Positions 42,404 to 51,950 of a stretch of DNA of 53,511 nucleotides are shown here, in pieces; within the stretch, counting starts at the first letter, position 1; each line of letters opens with the position of its first letter. The position numbers and the translations under genes were made by a program. A model generated the notes under the pieces. That model was not told the DNA's origin, made no database searches, and saw only the letters and a list, made by a program, of their open reading frames with translations. Source of the DNA: an uncultured Sutterella sp. GTDB taxonomy: Bacteria > Pseudomonadota > Gammaproteobacteria > Burkholderiales > Burkholderiaceae_F. Location of the stretch: contig CATVXH010000014.1 of NCBI GenBank assembly GCA_958347955.1, forward strand, positions 1-53,511, given 5' to 3'.

Positions 42404-43225
42404 ATGAAGCGAGTCCTTAAAGCGGTGTTAATCGCTTTCGCTCTAGTGATGCTGCTTGCCGCTGTGGCGGTAAGCAGCTTCCCTCGTTATGTGGAATCGT
42501 TTTTCACAATTAGGAGTGTTGAGCTCTCGGGTGAGATAGATCATATTTCCTCTGTTCATTTTAGGAGAGCTTTGGGAAGTACGACATCTGGAACATTTTT
42601 CGATGTTGACCTGACGGCCATTCGGGAAGCGGCGCTAAAAGCGCCTTGGGTAAAAGCCGTAAATGTCAGGCGTGTTTGGCCAGATAAGATCAACATCGAA
42701 ATAACCGAATACAAGGCGTTAGCACTTTGGGAAGATGGACGGCTGGTATCTGTGGATGGAGAACTTTTTGCAGCCAACCCAGAAGAGGCAGATAATCCTC
42801 TGGCTTTGCCCGAGTTTTTCGGTCGCGCGGAAATGGTCCGCGAAGTTACGAGACGCTATAAACGTTTTAATAAGATGCTGCAGGTTGTTATGCCAGAAGC
42901 TCGTGTAACTGAAGTTAGTGTCAATGATCGAGACAGCTGGGCATTGGCAATTTCATCCGATAAGATTCCTCCGACTCGAATTGAATTAGGTGTCGAACAT
43001 GAAAATTGGACACTTGAGGATCGTTTTGGCGTCGTCATCGTACAATATCCCGATGTGGTTAAATTAATGAAGGGAGCTCCCTCAAGTATTGATGCCAGAT
43101 ATGAATTGGCTTTTTCCGCGACTTTACCGGAAAAAAGCTTGAGGAGATATCGTTCTCAGGATGGGCGGCGTCTAGCTGCCGAATCTATAGCAGAGTCCAA
43201 TAGGCAAGGTACCGGTACGAAATGA
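42404..43225 (+). CDS. ftsQ: Cell division protein FtsQ
   Basis: A 273-residue bitopic protein: short cytoplasmic start, one membrane span (LIAFALVMLLAAVAVSSF, about 9-26), then a POTRA domain beginning IRSVELSGEIDHIS and containing PWVKAVNVRRVWPDKINIEI, followed by the FtsQ beta domain. It links FtsL/FtsB to the divisome. ATG 42404 is used; a TTG at 42401 is just upstream. The stop overlaps ftsA as ATGA. Confidence 0.92.
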   Translation: MKRVLKAVLIAFALVMLLAAVAVSSFPRYVESFFTIRSVELSGEIDHISSVHFRRALGSTTSGTFFDVDLTAIREAALKAPWVKAVNVRRVWPDKINIEITEYKALALWEDGRLVSVDGELFAANPEEADNPLALPEFFGRAEMVREVTRRYKRFNKMLQVVMPEARVTEVSVNDRDSWALAISSDKIPPTRIELGVEHENWTLEDRFGVVIVQYPDVVKLMKGAPSSIDARYELAFSATLPEKSLRRYRSQDGRRLAAESIAESNRQGTGTK

Positions 43226-44511
43226 AAGAAAATAAAAAAATAGTGACCGCATTGGACATTGGCTCCAGTAAAGTTCTTGCCGTTGTAGCGGAAATCTACA
43301 AAGACGGCTCATTTCGTGTTTTAGGACAGGGGAGAACAGATTCTCAAGGAGTGTTGGACGGTAACGTTATTAGTCTCGAAGAACTTCAACCGCAAGTTAA
43401 AAATGCTTTGATTGAAGCTTTTGGAATTGCCGGGAAAATGCCCAGTACCGATACCTGTACCAATATTTCTGGCAAGTCTTTGGAAGGCAAAGATTCCAGT
43501 GCGGAAATGCCTCTGAGAGGCCGAACGGTCAGATTAATGGATATGAAAAATGTCCAAAATTTGGCTCAAGAGGCCATTGAAATGAAGGAAGATCAACGTT
43601 TGATCAAATCCGAGTTGCTCTACTACATGCTCGATGGCCAGGATGAAGGATTTGTGGGACAAAGTCCGCTCGATGAGCAAAGCTCTCGTATCTCTGCGCA
43701 TTTGCATTCAGCAGTTGCCAGCGCTTCTAATGCTATAAACCGAATGAAGGTTATCCGTCGTAGCGGTATGGATATTTCTCATATGCTGCCGGAAGCGTGG
43801 GCTAGCGGCTATGCGGCTTTAACAGAAGATGAAATTCAAAATGGAGTTGTGTTAATCGACATAGGGGCAGGGACAACGGATGTGGCTGTTTTTATGGGCG
43901 GTGTGCCACGTTTCACCTACACGTTGAATTATGGCGGCAGAAGGTTAACTCAACGTTTAAGCGGATATATGCACTGCACGATGCAGTTAGCTGAAAGTAT
44001 CAAATATAAGCTTGACTTACACTGCAATAAAGAAGATGACGATGTCATACTTTACCGAGCACCGATAGAAGAGGGTGGGCGAAAGTATTCAAAACTCGAA
44101 CTCTCAAAGATCATATACAAGGAAGTTTGGAGTTTGAACCTGACTATCGGAAAAAAACTGTTTGAGGCCAACTGGTACACAACGAAAAACGGCGCCCCCT
44201 GTAACAGACTTTCCGGCGGTATCGTTTTAACGGGCGGTACTGCGCTTTTGCCAGGGATTACAGAATTGTTTTCTACTATGCCCGGGCCATTAGCCTATAC
44301 ATTCAGCACTCGGTTGGGACGTTCAAGTTACAGCGGCGACGCATGTATTGGTTTGAATTCTCCTAAGGAAAGCGCAGTTATGGGACTGATTGCCTATGAA
44401 GCCCACCTCTTTAAAGAAGGCGAGGATATTGAGGAGCAAGATTCATCCGATGACTCTCTATGGGCAAAATTCAAACGTTTCACTACGGAGTTTTTTATCG
44501 GTCAGTATTAA
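43222..44511 (+). CDS. ftsA: Cell division protein FtsA (divergent)
   Basis: A 429-residue actin-like protein that ties FtsZ to the membrane. ALDIGSSKVLAVVAEI (phosphate 1), LIDIGAGTTDVAVFMGG (phosphate 2) and GGIVLTGGTALLPGI (adenosine) are the actin-fold ATP motifs. The C-terminal SLWAKFKRFTTEFFIGQY is the amphipathic membrane helix. The 1C region (around the DTCTNISGKSLEGKDSS segment) and the 2B region (LNYGGRRLTQRLSGYMH) look unlike E. coli FtsA. The neighbouring FtsZ has an unusual tail, so the pair may have coevolved. Confidence 0.9.
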   Translation: MKENKKIVTALDIGSSKVLAVVAEIYKDGSFRVLGQGRTDSQGVLDGNVISLEELQPQVKNALIEAFGIAGKMPSTDTCTNISGKSLEGKDSSAEMPLRGRTVRLMDMKNVQNLAQEAIEMKEDQRLIKSELLYYMLDGQDEGFVGQSPLDEQSSRISAHLHSAVASASNAINRMKVIRRSGMDISHMLPEAWASGYAALTEDEIQNGVVLIDIGAGTTDVAVFMGGVPRFTYTLNYGGRRLTQRLSGYMHCTMQLAESIKYKLDLHCNKEDDDVILYRAPIEEGGRKYSKLELSKIIYKEVWSLNLTIGKKLFEANWYTTKNGAPCNRLSGGIVLTGGTALLPGITELFSTMPGPLAYTFSTRLGRSSYSGDACIGLNSPKESAVMGLIAYEAHLFKEGEDIEEQDSSDDSLWAKFKRFTTEFFIGQY

Positions 44512-44657
44512 GTGATCAACTTGATACTCATTGAAATATTTGTCCCCGCTCGTCAAACAATTCTTTGTAACAATTCAAGAAAAATCTTTTCGGTTTACTA
44601 AGCAAAAAGCTCCTGATTCAGACATAATTATGTGATTGGTTTTGGAGGCCTATTCCC

Positions 44658-45938
44658 ATGTTTGAAGTACTCAGTGATAACGATCCCCGCCAGACGGTCA
44701 TTAAAGTTGTCGGTGTGGGAGGCGGTGGCGGTAACGCTGTTGAACACATGATTGAGCGTGGTGCTCAAGGGATTGAATTTATTGCGATTAACACAGATTA
44801 CACGGCCTTATCTCACTCCCGGGCACATGCGACTTTGCAAATTGGCAAGACCGGTTTAGGTGCCGGAGCGCGACCTGAGGTCGGCGAACAGGCGGCTATT
44901 GAAGCAAAAGATCGAATTCGTGAATTGCTGCAAGGTGCTAACCTGGTTTTTATTACCGCGGGAATGGGGGGCGGCACTGGCACTGGAGCTGCACCGGTTG
45001 TGGCGCAGATCGCACGTGAAATGGGTATTTTGACTGTTGCGGTTGTCACTAAACCCTTTAGCTATGAAGGCGCGTTGCGTATGCAGCGTGCAGAAGAGGG
45101 GTTGGTAAAACTCAAACAGTGTGTTGACAGTCAAATTGTTATTCTGAACGATAAACTTGAAGATGAGCTGGGCGAGGATGCCTCTGTCAGTGAATGTTTC
45201 GCAGCAGCCGATGACGTGCTTTTTAAGGCATGTGCTGGTATTACGGAAATTATTCAAACACCTGGGCTCATCGGAGTGGACTTTGAAGACTTGCGCACTG
45301 TGATGAGTGAACGCGGCACTGCAATGATGGGGTCTGCAATCGCCTCCGGTCCGGATCGTGCGAGAATCGCGGCTGAAAACGCTGTTGCCTGTCCGTTACT
45401 TGAAGGAGTGACCCTTAATGGCGCTCGGGGCGTTTTAGTTTATATCACTGCCAGTGAAGAAACGATGAAGATGAAAGAAACCAAGACGGTAATGAACATC
45501 ATCACCAACTTCACGGCAAAGGGCGCGCAGGTGATTTACGGTTCGGCCTATGATGACAGCATGGGCGACTCTATGAGAGTTACTGTGGTGGCTACCGGTC
45601 TTGACGGCGGTAAAGAAAAAGAGGTGGCTCCACTTGAAAAACCCTTGGAAACACGTGATGTTTGGGTGGATACCAAGCAAGCGGTTCAGGAACCAGAGGA
45701 GCCCGATCCTTGGAAGCCTCGTTCGGGTTCAACGCAGCAGCCCAACGCTCAAAAAACGCAGCAACCGGTTCAAACCACTGCGACCACGATGAATGCCGGT
45801 TTTGAGAACCAACCGACACCCTCCCAACCGCAACCGACGCAACCGGAGACCAAACAACCGGTAACGGAAGAAAAGGAAGAAAAAGTTGCCGATGAATGGG
45901 AAAAGGGCTGGTGGGCTATCCGTCACGATACTAAGTAG
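44658..45938 (+). CDS. ftsZ: Cell division protein FtsZ with noncanonical C-terminus
   Basis: The 426-residue tubulin-like GTPase that builds the Z ring. The GTPase core is standard: GVGGGGGNAVEHM, GMGGGTGTGAAPVVAQ (tubulin signature) and the T7-like GVDFEDLRTVMS. After about residue 320 comes a Gln/Pro/Thr-rich linker (TQQPNAQKTQQPVQTT) and then the end DEWEKGWWAIRHDTK. The D-x-P-x-F-L-R peptide that normally contacts FtsA is not present in this or the other two frames. GGAGG precedes ATG 44658; a 146-base gap after ftsA probably holds an own promoter (CATAAT 44623-44628). Confidence 0.93.
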   Translation: MFEVLSDNDPRQTVIKVVGVGGGGGNAVEHMIERGAQGIEFIAINTDYTALSHSRAHATLQIGKTGLGAGARPEVGEQAAIEAKDRIRELLQGANLVFITAGMGGGTGTGAAPVVAQIAREMGILTVAVVTKPFSYEGALRMQRAEEGLVKLKQCVDSQIVILNDKLEDELGEDASVSECFAAADDVLFKACAGITEIIQTPGLIGVDFEDLRTVMSERGTAMMGSAIASGPDRARIAAENAVACPLLEGVTLNGARGVLVYITASEETMKMKETKTVMNIITNFTAKGAQVIYGSAYDDSMGDSMRVTVVATGLDGGKEKEVAPLEKPLETRDVWVDTKQAVQEPEEPDPWKPRSGSTQQPNAQKTQQPVQTTATTMNAGFENQPTPSQPQPTQPETKQPVTEEKEEKVADEWEKGWWAIRHDTK

Positions 45939-45952
45939 GCTTTTTGTTGCCC

Positions 45953-46867
45953 ATGCTTAAACAACGAACGCTTAAAAAAGTCGTCCGGACGGTTGGGATC
46001 GGTTTGCATTCCGGCCGTAAAGTTCAATTGACCTTGCGCCCGGCAGAACCGGACACCGGGATTGTTTATACCCGTGTTGACCTTGATCCGCCGGTAGTGA
46101 TGCCTGCCGAAGCTACCCGAGTCAATGACACGCGCATGGCCACGACATTAAATGAAGGTTCAGTCAAAATTTCCACAATTGAGCATTTAATGAGTGCTTT
46201 CAACGGTTTGGGAATTGATAACTGTTATGTTGATGTCGATGCCCCTGAAATTCCGATTATGGATGGTTCCGGAGCTAGTTTTGTGTTTTTAATTCAGGCG
46301 GCAGGTATTGTTGAGCAATTTGCCCCTAAACGATTCGTGCGGGTTACGAAAACTGTCCGTGTGACCGATGGAGATAAATGGGCACAGCTTGAACCCCATG
46401 AAGGTTTTTCTTTGGCTTTTTCCATCAATTTTGGTCATCCCGCAATCGACAGCACTTTGCAGTTTACTGAAGTGGACCTCTCCAAAGTCAATTACGCTCA
46501 TGCTGTAAGCCGAGCTCGAACTTTTGGTTTTGTGCAGGATGTGGAAATGTTGCGTTCAATTGGTTTGGCGCAAGGTGGCACGCTGGAAAATGCGGTGGTG
46601 ATGGATGAGTACCGAGTACTTAACCCGGAGGGGCTCCGAGGACAGGACGAGTTTGTCAAACATAAGATTCTTGATGCCATGGGGGATCTTTATGTTTTAG
46701 GCCATCCGCTTTTGGCTCGGTATAGCGCATATAAATCCGGTCACGGATTGAATAATCGTTTGCTCAGAGCGCTTCTGCTCGATAACTCGGCTTGGGAATG
46801 GGCAACATTTGAAGATAAAAAATTAGCTCCAAAAGATTTCGCGCTTGAGCGTGTATTGGCAATTTAA
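45953..46867 (+). CDS. lpxC: UDP-3-O-acyl-N-acetylglucosamine deacetylase
   Basis: A 304-residue zinc enzyme, first committed step of lipid A synthesis. The start QRTLKKVVRTVGIGLHSGRK, the zinc ligand region STIEHLMSAFNGLGIDN, DGSGASFVF, VKHKILDAMGDLYVLG and SGHGLNNRLL are present. ATG 45953 is chosen over TTG 45944, which only adds MLP. Typical end of the dcw cluster. Confidence 0.95.
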   Translation: MLKQRTLKKVVRTVGIGLHSGRKVQLTLRPAEPDTGIVYTRVDLDPPVVMPAEATRVNDTRMATTLNEGSVKISTIEHLMSAFNGLGIDNCYVDVDAPEIPIMDGSGASFVFLIQAAGIVEQFAPKRFVRVTKTVRVTDGDKWAQLEPHEGFSLAFSINFGHPAIDSTLQFTEVDLSKVNYAHAVSRARTFGFVQDVEMLRSIGLAQGGTLENAVVMDEYRVLNPEGLRGQDEFVKHKILDAMGDLYVLGHPLLARYSAYKSGHGLNNRLLRALLLDNSAWEWATFEDKKLAPKDFALERVLAI

Positions 46868-46883
46868 GAGCGAATTGTCCTCA

Positions 46884-46925
46884 AAAGAGCTTGTAGGTGT
46901 ACCATTAACCTCAGGCTCTTTTTTT
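46884..46925 (+). terminator. Rho-independent terminator of the dcw cluster
   Basis: AAAGAGC (46884-46890) pairs with GCTCTTT (46915-46921) with inner pairing AGGT/ACCT, followed by a run of T residues to 46925. It lies 17 bases past the lpxC stop. Confidence 0.8.
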
Positions 46926-46936
46926 GACGCCGAAAG

Positions 46937-47593
46937 ATGTCTTTGTTTTCTTTATTTCTGATTACTTCTTTGGCCAACATACTGTCCCCTGGTATGGGGG
47001 TGATTTTTGCGATTGTGTTGTCCTTGCAGCAAGGCTGGAGACGAACGACTTTTTTTGCTCTTGGGCAATCTCTGGGAATCGCAATACTATTTATCGCAGC
47101 CATGTCGGGGATGGGGGTGGTATTGGCTTCCAGTCCCGTTTTATTTAATGCAATTAAGATTATCGGTGCACTTTTTATCATCTATCTAGGCTGGCGTACG
47201 TGGCATAAGCCTGTCATGCATTTCGCGCAGGCGCAAGACGGCTTAGGTGCTCAGACAAATGATGAATTGCCGAAAGACCGTATGTCTAATTTTTCAAAAG
47301 GGGTGGTTATTTCTTTGTGCAATCCCCAACCGATCATTTTCGGCATCAGTGTGTTGCCTCAATTTGTTGATCCACAGCAGTCCTACTTGGGGCAATCGGT
47401 ATTGATGATTTCTGTCTATTCATTTCTTGTTTTTGTCAATTTAGTGCTCTATTCAATGTTGGCTGAGAGGGCCAGGCGCTTTTTAACGGGTAAGAGGGGT
47501 TCTTCGCTGATCAATAAGGCTTCAGCCTCCGTGTTTTTCTTAATCGGCATTTTGGTTCTTGTATTTGCCGTCAAAAGTTTTTTAGTAGCCTAG
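46937..47593 (+). CDS. LysE/RhtB-family amino acid exporter
   Basis: A 218-residue membrane protein with about six hydrophobic spans. The family start SLANILSPGMGVIFAI with the conserved PG motif, GWRRTTFFALGQSLGIA and KIIGALFIIYLGWRTW, plus a conserved NPQPIIFG in the middle, fit LysE/RhtB efflux proteins for amino acids or homoserine. The substrate cannot be named. It starts 12 bases after the dcw terminator with a weak ribosome site. It is convergent with the DciA gene, two bases apart. Confidence 0.84.
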   Translation: MSLFSLFLITSLANILSPGMGVIFAIVLSLQQGWRRTTFFALGQSLGIAILFIAAMSGMGVVLASSPVLFNAIKIIGALFIIYLGWRTWHKPVMHFAQAQDGLGAQTNDELPKDRMSNFSKGVVISLCNPQPIIFGISVLPQFVDPQQSYLGQSVLMISVYSFLVFVNLVLYSMLAERARRFLTGKRGSSLINKASASVFFLIGILVLVFAVKSFLVA

Positions 47594-47594
47594 G

Positions 47595-48047
47595 TTAGCG
47601 CATCAGGGCATCAGCAAGCTTTTCAAGACTTTTTCTAATGTCTTCATCATCAGCACGGGCGGCATTTGCTCTGACGGCTTCCGCAGCACCCGGTTGTGCA
47701 ATGCGGGGGGAGTCTTTTGGGTAGGGGTCTTGGCTAGGCAGAGGAACAATTTTGCCGGCCATGATATTTCTGATAGGTAAATTGAGGCCGTTATCAAAAA
47801 GAGCTTTTTCAAGTGAGGGTTGAATTTGTTTCAGACGATTGGCAATTGTAGGAGTTGTGGTGTTAATCGTGAGGCCGTTTGCCGAACACTCCACATGCAC
47901 GCAATGTTGAAAATCGACTCTTAGGCGTTTTGAATCACACACCCGTTTTAATACGTTGCCTACCCTGACCCCCAGCATTTGTCTGGCGATGAGAGAGTCC
48001 GGATCCAAAGACTTAAAAAGTGAATTGATATTTTCAAGACCGTACAT
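47595..48047 (-). CDS. dciA: DciA-family (DUF721) DnaB helicase loader
   Basis: A 150-residue protein with the DUF721/KH-like pattern: LDPDSLIARQMLGVRVGNVLKRV, the DFQHCVHVECSANGLTINT strand region and ANRLKQIQPSLEKAL. DciA loads the DnaB replicative helicase in bacteria that lack DnaC. The gene is commonly found between lpxC and secA, here with reverse orientation. ATG 48047 with AAGGA in front is chosen; an ATG at 48071 adds eight residues. The C-terminal tail, Ala/Asp-rich, is divergent. Assignment rests on position and a fair sequence match. Confidence 0.72.
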   Translation of the reverse strand: MYGLENINSLFKSLDPDSLIARQMLGVRVGNVLKRVCDSKRLRVDFQHCVHVECSANGLTINTTTPTIANRLKQIQPSLEKALFDNGLNLPIRNIMAGKIVPLPSQDPYPKDSPRIAQPGAAEAVRANAARADDEDIRKSLEKLADALMR

Positions 48048-48198
48048 TTGATAATTCCTTAGCGGAGGCATTTTCTCATGTATTGAGTGTTAAGTGGAAA
48101 AAGTTACAAAAAAGGAATGCAAACTCGAAAATCAGAGGAATTTCAAAGAGAAAAGCCCACCGCAATATGCGATAATTCCGAGCTATGGTTTAATATTC

Positions 48199-48213
48199 CG
48201 ACAAGTTTTGTCG
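48199..48213. promoter_or_regulatory. Palindrome in the secA leader
   Basis: CGACAA and TTGTCG arms flank three bases (CGACAAGTTTTGTCG), 55 bases before secA and close behind a TTTAAT at 48189-48194 that could be a -10 box. There is no secM-like arrest gene in the leader. Confidence 0.4.
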
Positions 48214-48268
48214 TCTGAAATTTAACGAAATGCACCGTGTAATGTCATGCGTGCGCAGGGTATAAAAG

Positions 48269-51046
48269 ATGTTTTCTGAGCTTTTAACGAAAATCTTCGG
48301 CAGTCGCAACGACCGCTTGATTAAACAGTATCGTCGTCAATGCGCTGCGATCAACAAGCTGGAACCTTCCATCAAAGCTTTGAGTGATGAGCAACTTCAG
48401 TCAAAGACTCAAGAGTTTCGCGATCGATTGGCTAAGGGTGAAACTTTGGAATCTCTGTTACCGGAGGCTTTCGCGGTTGTTAGGGAGGCCAGCTGGCGTG
48501 TGCTCGGTATGCGTCATTTCGATGTTCAGCTCATTGGCGGCATGGTACTCAATGATGGCAAGATTGCCGAAATGCGAACCGGTGAAGGTAAGACGTTGAC
48601 CGCAACGCTTGCGGTATATTTAAACGCATTACCCGCCAAAGGCGTGCATGTGGTGACAGTCAATGATTACCTGGCTAAACGCGATGCCGAGTGGATGGGG
48701 CGGGTTTATAGCTTCCTCGGAATGACCGTGGGAACGATTTACAGTCAACAGCCCAACGAGGAAAAAGTTCAGGCTTATGCCGCAGATATCACTTACGGCA
48801 CCAACAACGAGTTTGGTTTTGACTACCTTCGCGATAACATGGAATATGACATTGCTCACCGTCGTCAACGCGGTTTGCATTATGCCATCGTCGATGAAGT
48901 GGACTCGATTTTGATTGATGAGGCTCGCACTCCTTTGATTATTTCGGGACCTGCTGATGACAATACGGATCTGTACGGAAAAATTAATGAAATTCCCCCG
49001 TTATTGACTCGTCAAGCGACAGAAAAAGGAGAAGGAGATTATTGGGTGGATGAAAAAGCCCACCAGGTGTATATCTCCGAGCAGGGGCACGAGCATATTG
49101 AAAAAATATTGGCCGATCGCGGTCTGATCCCTCAGGGACAGAGTTTGTACTCAGCGCAAAACATTATTTTGATGCACCATTTGATGGCTGCCCTTCGAGC
49201 CCATACGCTTTTCAAACGTGATCAACATTATGTCGTTCAAAATGGCGAGATCGTTATTGTGGATGAGTTCACCGGTCGTTTGATGCCGGGACGTCGTTGG
49301 TCAGAAGGTTTGCATCAGGCTATTGAGGCTAAAGAAGGCGTCAAGATTAATCAGGAAAATCAAACCTTTGCTTCGATCACTTTCCAGAATTACTTCCGCA
49401 TGTATGACAAGCTTGCCGGCATGACTGGTACGGCTGATACGGAAGCGTATGAATTCCAAGATATTTATGGTTTGGAAACGGTTGTCATCCCGACGCACAA
49501 AAAGATGATTCGTGATGATCAACAGGATAAGGTTTTCCGAACTGTCAACGAAAAATATCAAGCGATCATCGCAGATATTAAGGAGTGCGTTAAGCGTCAA
49601 CAGCCTGTGCTTTTGGGAACAACATCAATTGAAAATTCAGAAGCGCTAAGCAAACTGCTCGATAAGGAAGGCATTCCTCATAACGTGCTTAACGCAAAGC
49701 AGCACGAGCGTGAGGCGCAAATTGTTTTGGAGGCTGGCCGTCCCGGGGTGGTGACCATCGCCACTAATATGGCAGGTCGCGGTACCGACATTGTTTTGGG
49801 TGGTGGTATCAATAAACATATTGATGATATTAAGACCAATCCAGAGTTGTCTGAAGAGGAAAAGCAGGCTCAAATTGAAAAACTGAAGGCGGAATGGCAG
49901 GTTGAACACGACAAAGTGGTGGCTGCCGGCGGGTTGCGAATTATTGGCAGCGAACGCCATGAATCTCGTCGTATCGACAATCAGCTCCGCGGTCGTGCGG
50001 GTCGTCAGGGTGACCCAGGTTCTTCTTGTTTTTACCTTTCCATGGAAGATCCCTTGCTGAGAATTTTTGGTGGAGACCGCATGCGCGCTATCGCCGATAA
50101 ACTCAAGCTAGAGGAAGGGGTGGCTATTGAATCAAACATGCTTACCCGTATGATTGAAAGCGCTCAGCGCAAAGTTGAGGGTCGAAATTACGATATTCGT
50201 AAGCAATTGCTTGAGTTTGATGACGTCCAAAATGACCAACGTCGGGAAATCTATCGTCTGCGTAATGAAATTCTTGAAAGCAATGATTTGACGGAAATGG
50301 TGACGAATTTACGTCATGGCTATTTCACGGATCTTTTCAGAACATACGTGCCGGTGGATACTGTTGAGGAGCAATGGGATCTCAATACACTCACCACTAT
50401 CTTAAAGAGCGAGTGGGGGATCAACATTGACTTTGCGGATATGCTTGAAAAGAGCAATTCCACGACCGATGAAGATTTGTTGAAGGCTCTCATTGACGAG
50501 GCTGACCGCATTTATAACGAAAAGATTGAATTGGCCGGCCCGCAGGCGATGAATGATTTCGCCAAGCAAGTGACGTTGCAGGTTTTGGATAGCATCTGGC
50601 GTGCACATATCACGGCTTTGGATGCCTTGCGTCAAGGGATTTACTTGCGAGGTTATGCTCAAAAACAACCGAAGCAAGAGTACAAGCGCGAGGCTTTCTC
50701 TATGTTTGAGACGCTTTTGGATCGAGTCCGTGAAAACGTGATGCGTGTTTTGATGACTGTTCGTATCCAAACTCGCGAAGAAATTATGGCTGAGCAGCAA
50801 CGCGCACAAGCCGAAGCGTTGGAGCGTGCTCAGGCCGCGGCCCGCACCCAGGCGCTTGCCAATGCGCAACAACAAGCCAAACAAAAGATAGTTCACGATG
50901 ATGAAGGCAACGAATTGTCCTTTACTGGTGTTTCGCCGGCCGGCGTGAACTTGGATGAAATTGATTGGCGTGCCGTTTCGCGTAATGATCTCTGTCCTTG
51001 CGGATCGGGTAAGAAGTTTAAAAACTGCCACGGTCATATTGATTAA
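48269..51046 (+). CDS. secA: Protein translocase subunit SecA
   Basis: The 925-residue ATPase that drives proteins through SecYEG. Walker A MRTGEGKTLTATLA, the DEAD-like VDEVDSILIDEARTPL, GRLMPGRRWSEGLHQAIE, the second nucleotide domain with TNMAGRGTDIVLGGG, and the C-terminal zinc motif CPCGSGKKFKNCHG are all present. Length is normal. It is preceded by no SecM. A strong bidirectional terminator follows directly. Confidence 0.97.
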   Translation: MFSELLTKIFGSRNDRLIKQYRRQCAAINKLEPSIKALSDEQLQSKTQEFRDRLAKGETLESLLPEAFAVVREASWRVLGMRHFDVQLIGGMVLNDGKIAEMRTGEGKTLTATLAVYLNALPAKGVHVVTVNDYLAKRDAEWMGRVYSFLGMTVGTIYSQQPNEEKVQAYAADITYGTNNEFGFDYLRDNMEYDIAHRRQRGLHYAIVDEVDSILIDEARTPLIISGPADDNTDLYGKINEIPPLLTRQATEKGEGDYWVDEKAHQVYISEQGHEHIEKILADRGLIPQGQSLYSAQNIILMHHLMAALRAHTLFKRDQHYVVQNGEIVIVDEFTGRLMPGRRWSEGLHQAIEAKEGVKINQENQTFASITFQNYFRMYDKLAGMTGTADTEAYEFQDIYGLETVVIPTHKKMIRDDQQDKVFRTVNEKYQAIIADIKECVKRQQPVLLGTTSIENSEALSKLLDKEGIPHNVLNAKQHEREAQIVLEAGRPGVVTIATNMAGRGTDIVLGGGINKHIDDIKTNPELSEEEKQAQIEKLKAEWQVEHDKVVAAGGLRIIGSERHESRRIDNQLRGRAGRQGDPGSSCFYLSMEDPLLRIFGGDRMRAIADKLKLEEGVAIESNMLTRMIESAQRKVEGRNYDIRKQLLEFDDVQNDQRREIYRLRNEILESNDLTEMVTNLRHGYFTDLFRTYVPVDTVEEQWDLNTLTTILKSEWGINIDFADMLEKSNSTTDEDLLKALIDEADRIYNEKIELAGPQAMNDFAKQVTLQVLDSIWRAHITALDALRQGIYLRGYAQKQPKQEYKREAFSMFETLLDRVRENVMRVLMTVRIQTREEIMAEQQRAQAEALERAQAAARTQALANAQQQAKQKIVHDDEGNELSFTGVSPAGVNLDEIDWRAVSRNDLCPCGSGKKFKNCHGHID

Positions 51047-51050
51047 CTAG

Positions 51051-51078
51051 AAAAAGCGCTCGTCTTCGAGCGCTTTTT
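51051..51078 (+). terminator. Rho-independent terminator after secA
   Basis: AAAAAGCGCTCG (51051-51062) pairs with CGAGCGCTTTTT (51067-51078) around TCTT, a perfect 12-bp stem with A and T flanks that works on either strand. Confidence 0.9.
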
Positions 51079-51092
51079 AATGTGGAAGAAAA

Positions 51093-51950
51093 ATGACAAA
51101 CCGAACAGAAACATTGGTTGCCTGCGCTGTATTGATGGATGAGCAAGGACGCTGTCTTTTAAATTCAAGACCTGAAGGCAAGGTATATGCCGGTTGGTGG
51201 GAATTCCCCGGCGGCAAGTTGGAAGCCATGGAGACCGTTGAGGAAGCCGCCTGTCGTGAAGTTCGTGAAGAGCTTGGTATTGAAATGAAAAATAGTGCGC
51301 CTTGGGTGACACTGGTTTTTGAATATCCTCATGCAAAAGTGCGTCTTCATTTTGTGCGTTCTTGGCAGTGGGCAGGGATGCCTCGTGCGTTGGAGAAGCA
51401 AAAATCTTTCGGTTTTTTCTTGCCAGATGATTGGCCTTCGCCACTTTTGGAAGCCAGTAAACCATTGCGTCAGTGGATGAAGTTGCCAACACATTGGTTG
51501 AGAGTGAGCATGGGTGGATTTAATGAAGCGTTAAAAGTGATCAAAGATCGTCACTTCGAGGCGGTGATTTTAGGTGCTGAATACTCTGGGCAAATTGATT
51601 TTTGGCGTCAAGAGCTGAAGTCTTATGGGATTAAAGAATTTTGGGTCGATGCTTCGGCGGAAAGAAAAATTCAAGAAAGCGCAGATGGCGTTTTCGTTGA
51701 AGATAATCAAGATTGCAAAAATCTTTTCAACAAACGTTTCGCTGTTAAGGCTGATTATTCGCGATGGACTCAAATTGCTCAATCAGGCGCACTTTTTGCT
51801 TGGGTTGATCCCACCGTGCGAGTTGCCTCAAGCGCCTGGCAAAGACTAATGGCAGACAACCCCGTGCCGTTATTTCTTACTAATATCAAGATTGATGATG
51901 AAAAGCTTCTAAGGCCGCACGGGGCTCATGGTTGGATTGAAACTATTTAG
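51093..51950 (+). CDS. Nudix hydrolase (MutT-like) fused to a degenerate ThiE/TenI-like domain
   Basis: A 285-residue protein. The N-terminal 130 residues hold a full Nudix box, GGKLEAMETVEEAACREVRE then ELGIE, in the MutT order (oxidised-nucleotide sanitation such as 8-oxo-dGTP). The C-terminal part from about residue 140 resembles the TIM-barrel thiamine-phosphate-synthase-like domain attached to MutT in many beta/gamma-proteobacteria, but key ThiE motifs are not visible and it is probably not catalytic. Place near secA, yacG and coaE agrees. Its end overlaps the convergent yacG by 8 bases. Confidence 0.83.
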   Translation: MTNRTETLVACAVLMDEQGRCLLNSRPEGKVYAGWWEFPGGKLEAMETVEEAACREVREELGIEMKNSAPWVTLVFEYPHAKVRLHFVRSWQWAGMPRALEKQKSFGFFLPDDWPSPLLEASKPLRQWMKLPTHWLRVSMGGFNEALKVIKDRHFEAVILGAEYSGQIDFWRQELKSYGIKEFWVDASAERKIQESADGVFVEDNQDCKNLFNKRFAVKADYSRWTQIAQSGALFAWVDPTVRVASSAWQRLMADNPVPLFLTNIKIDDEKLLRPHGAHGWIETI

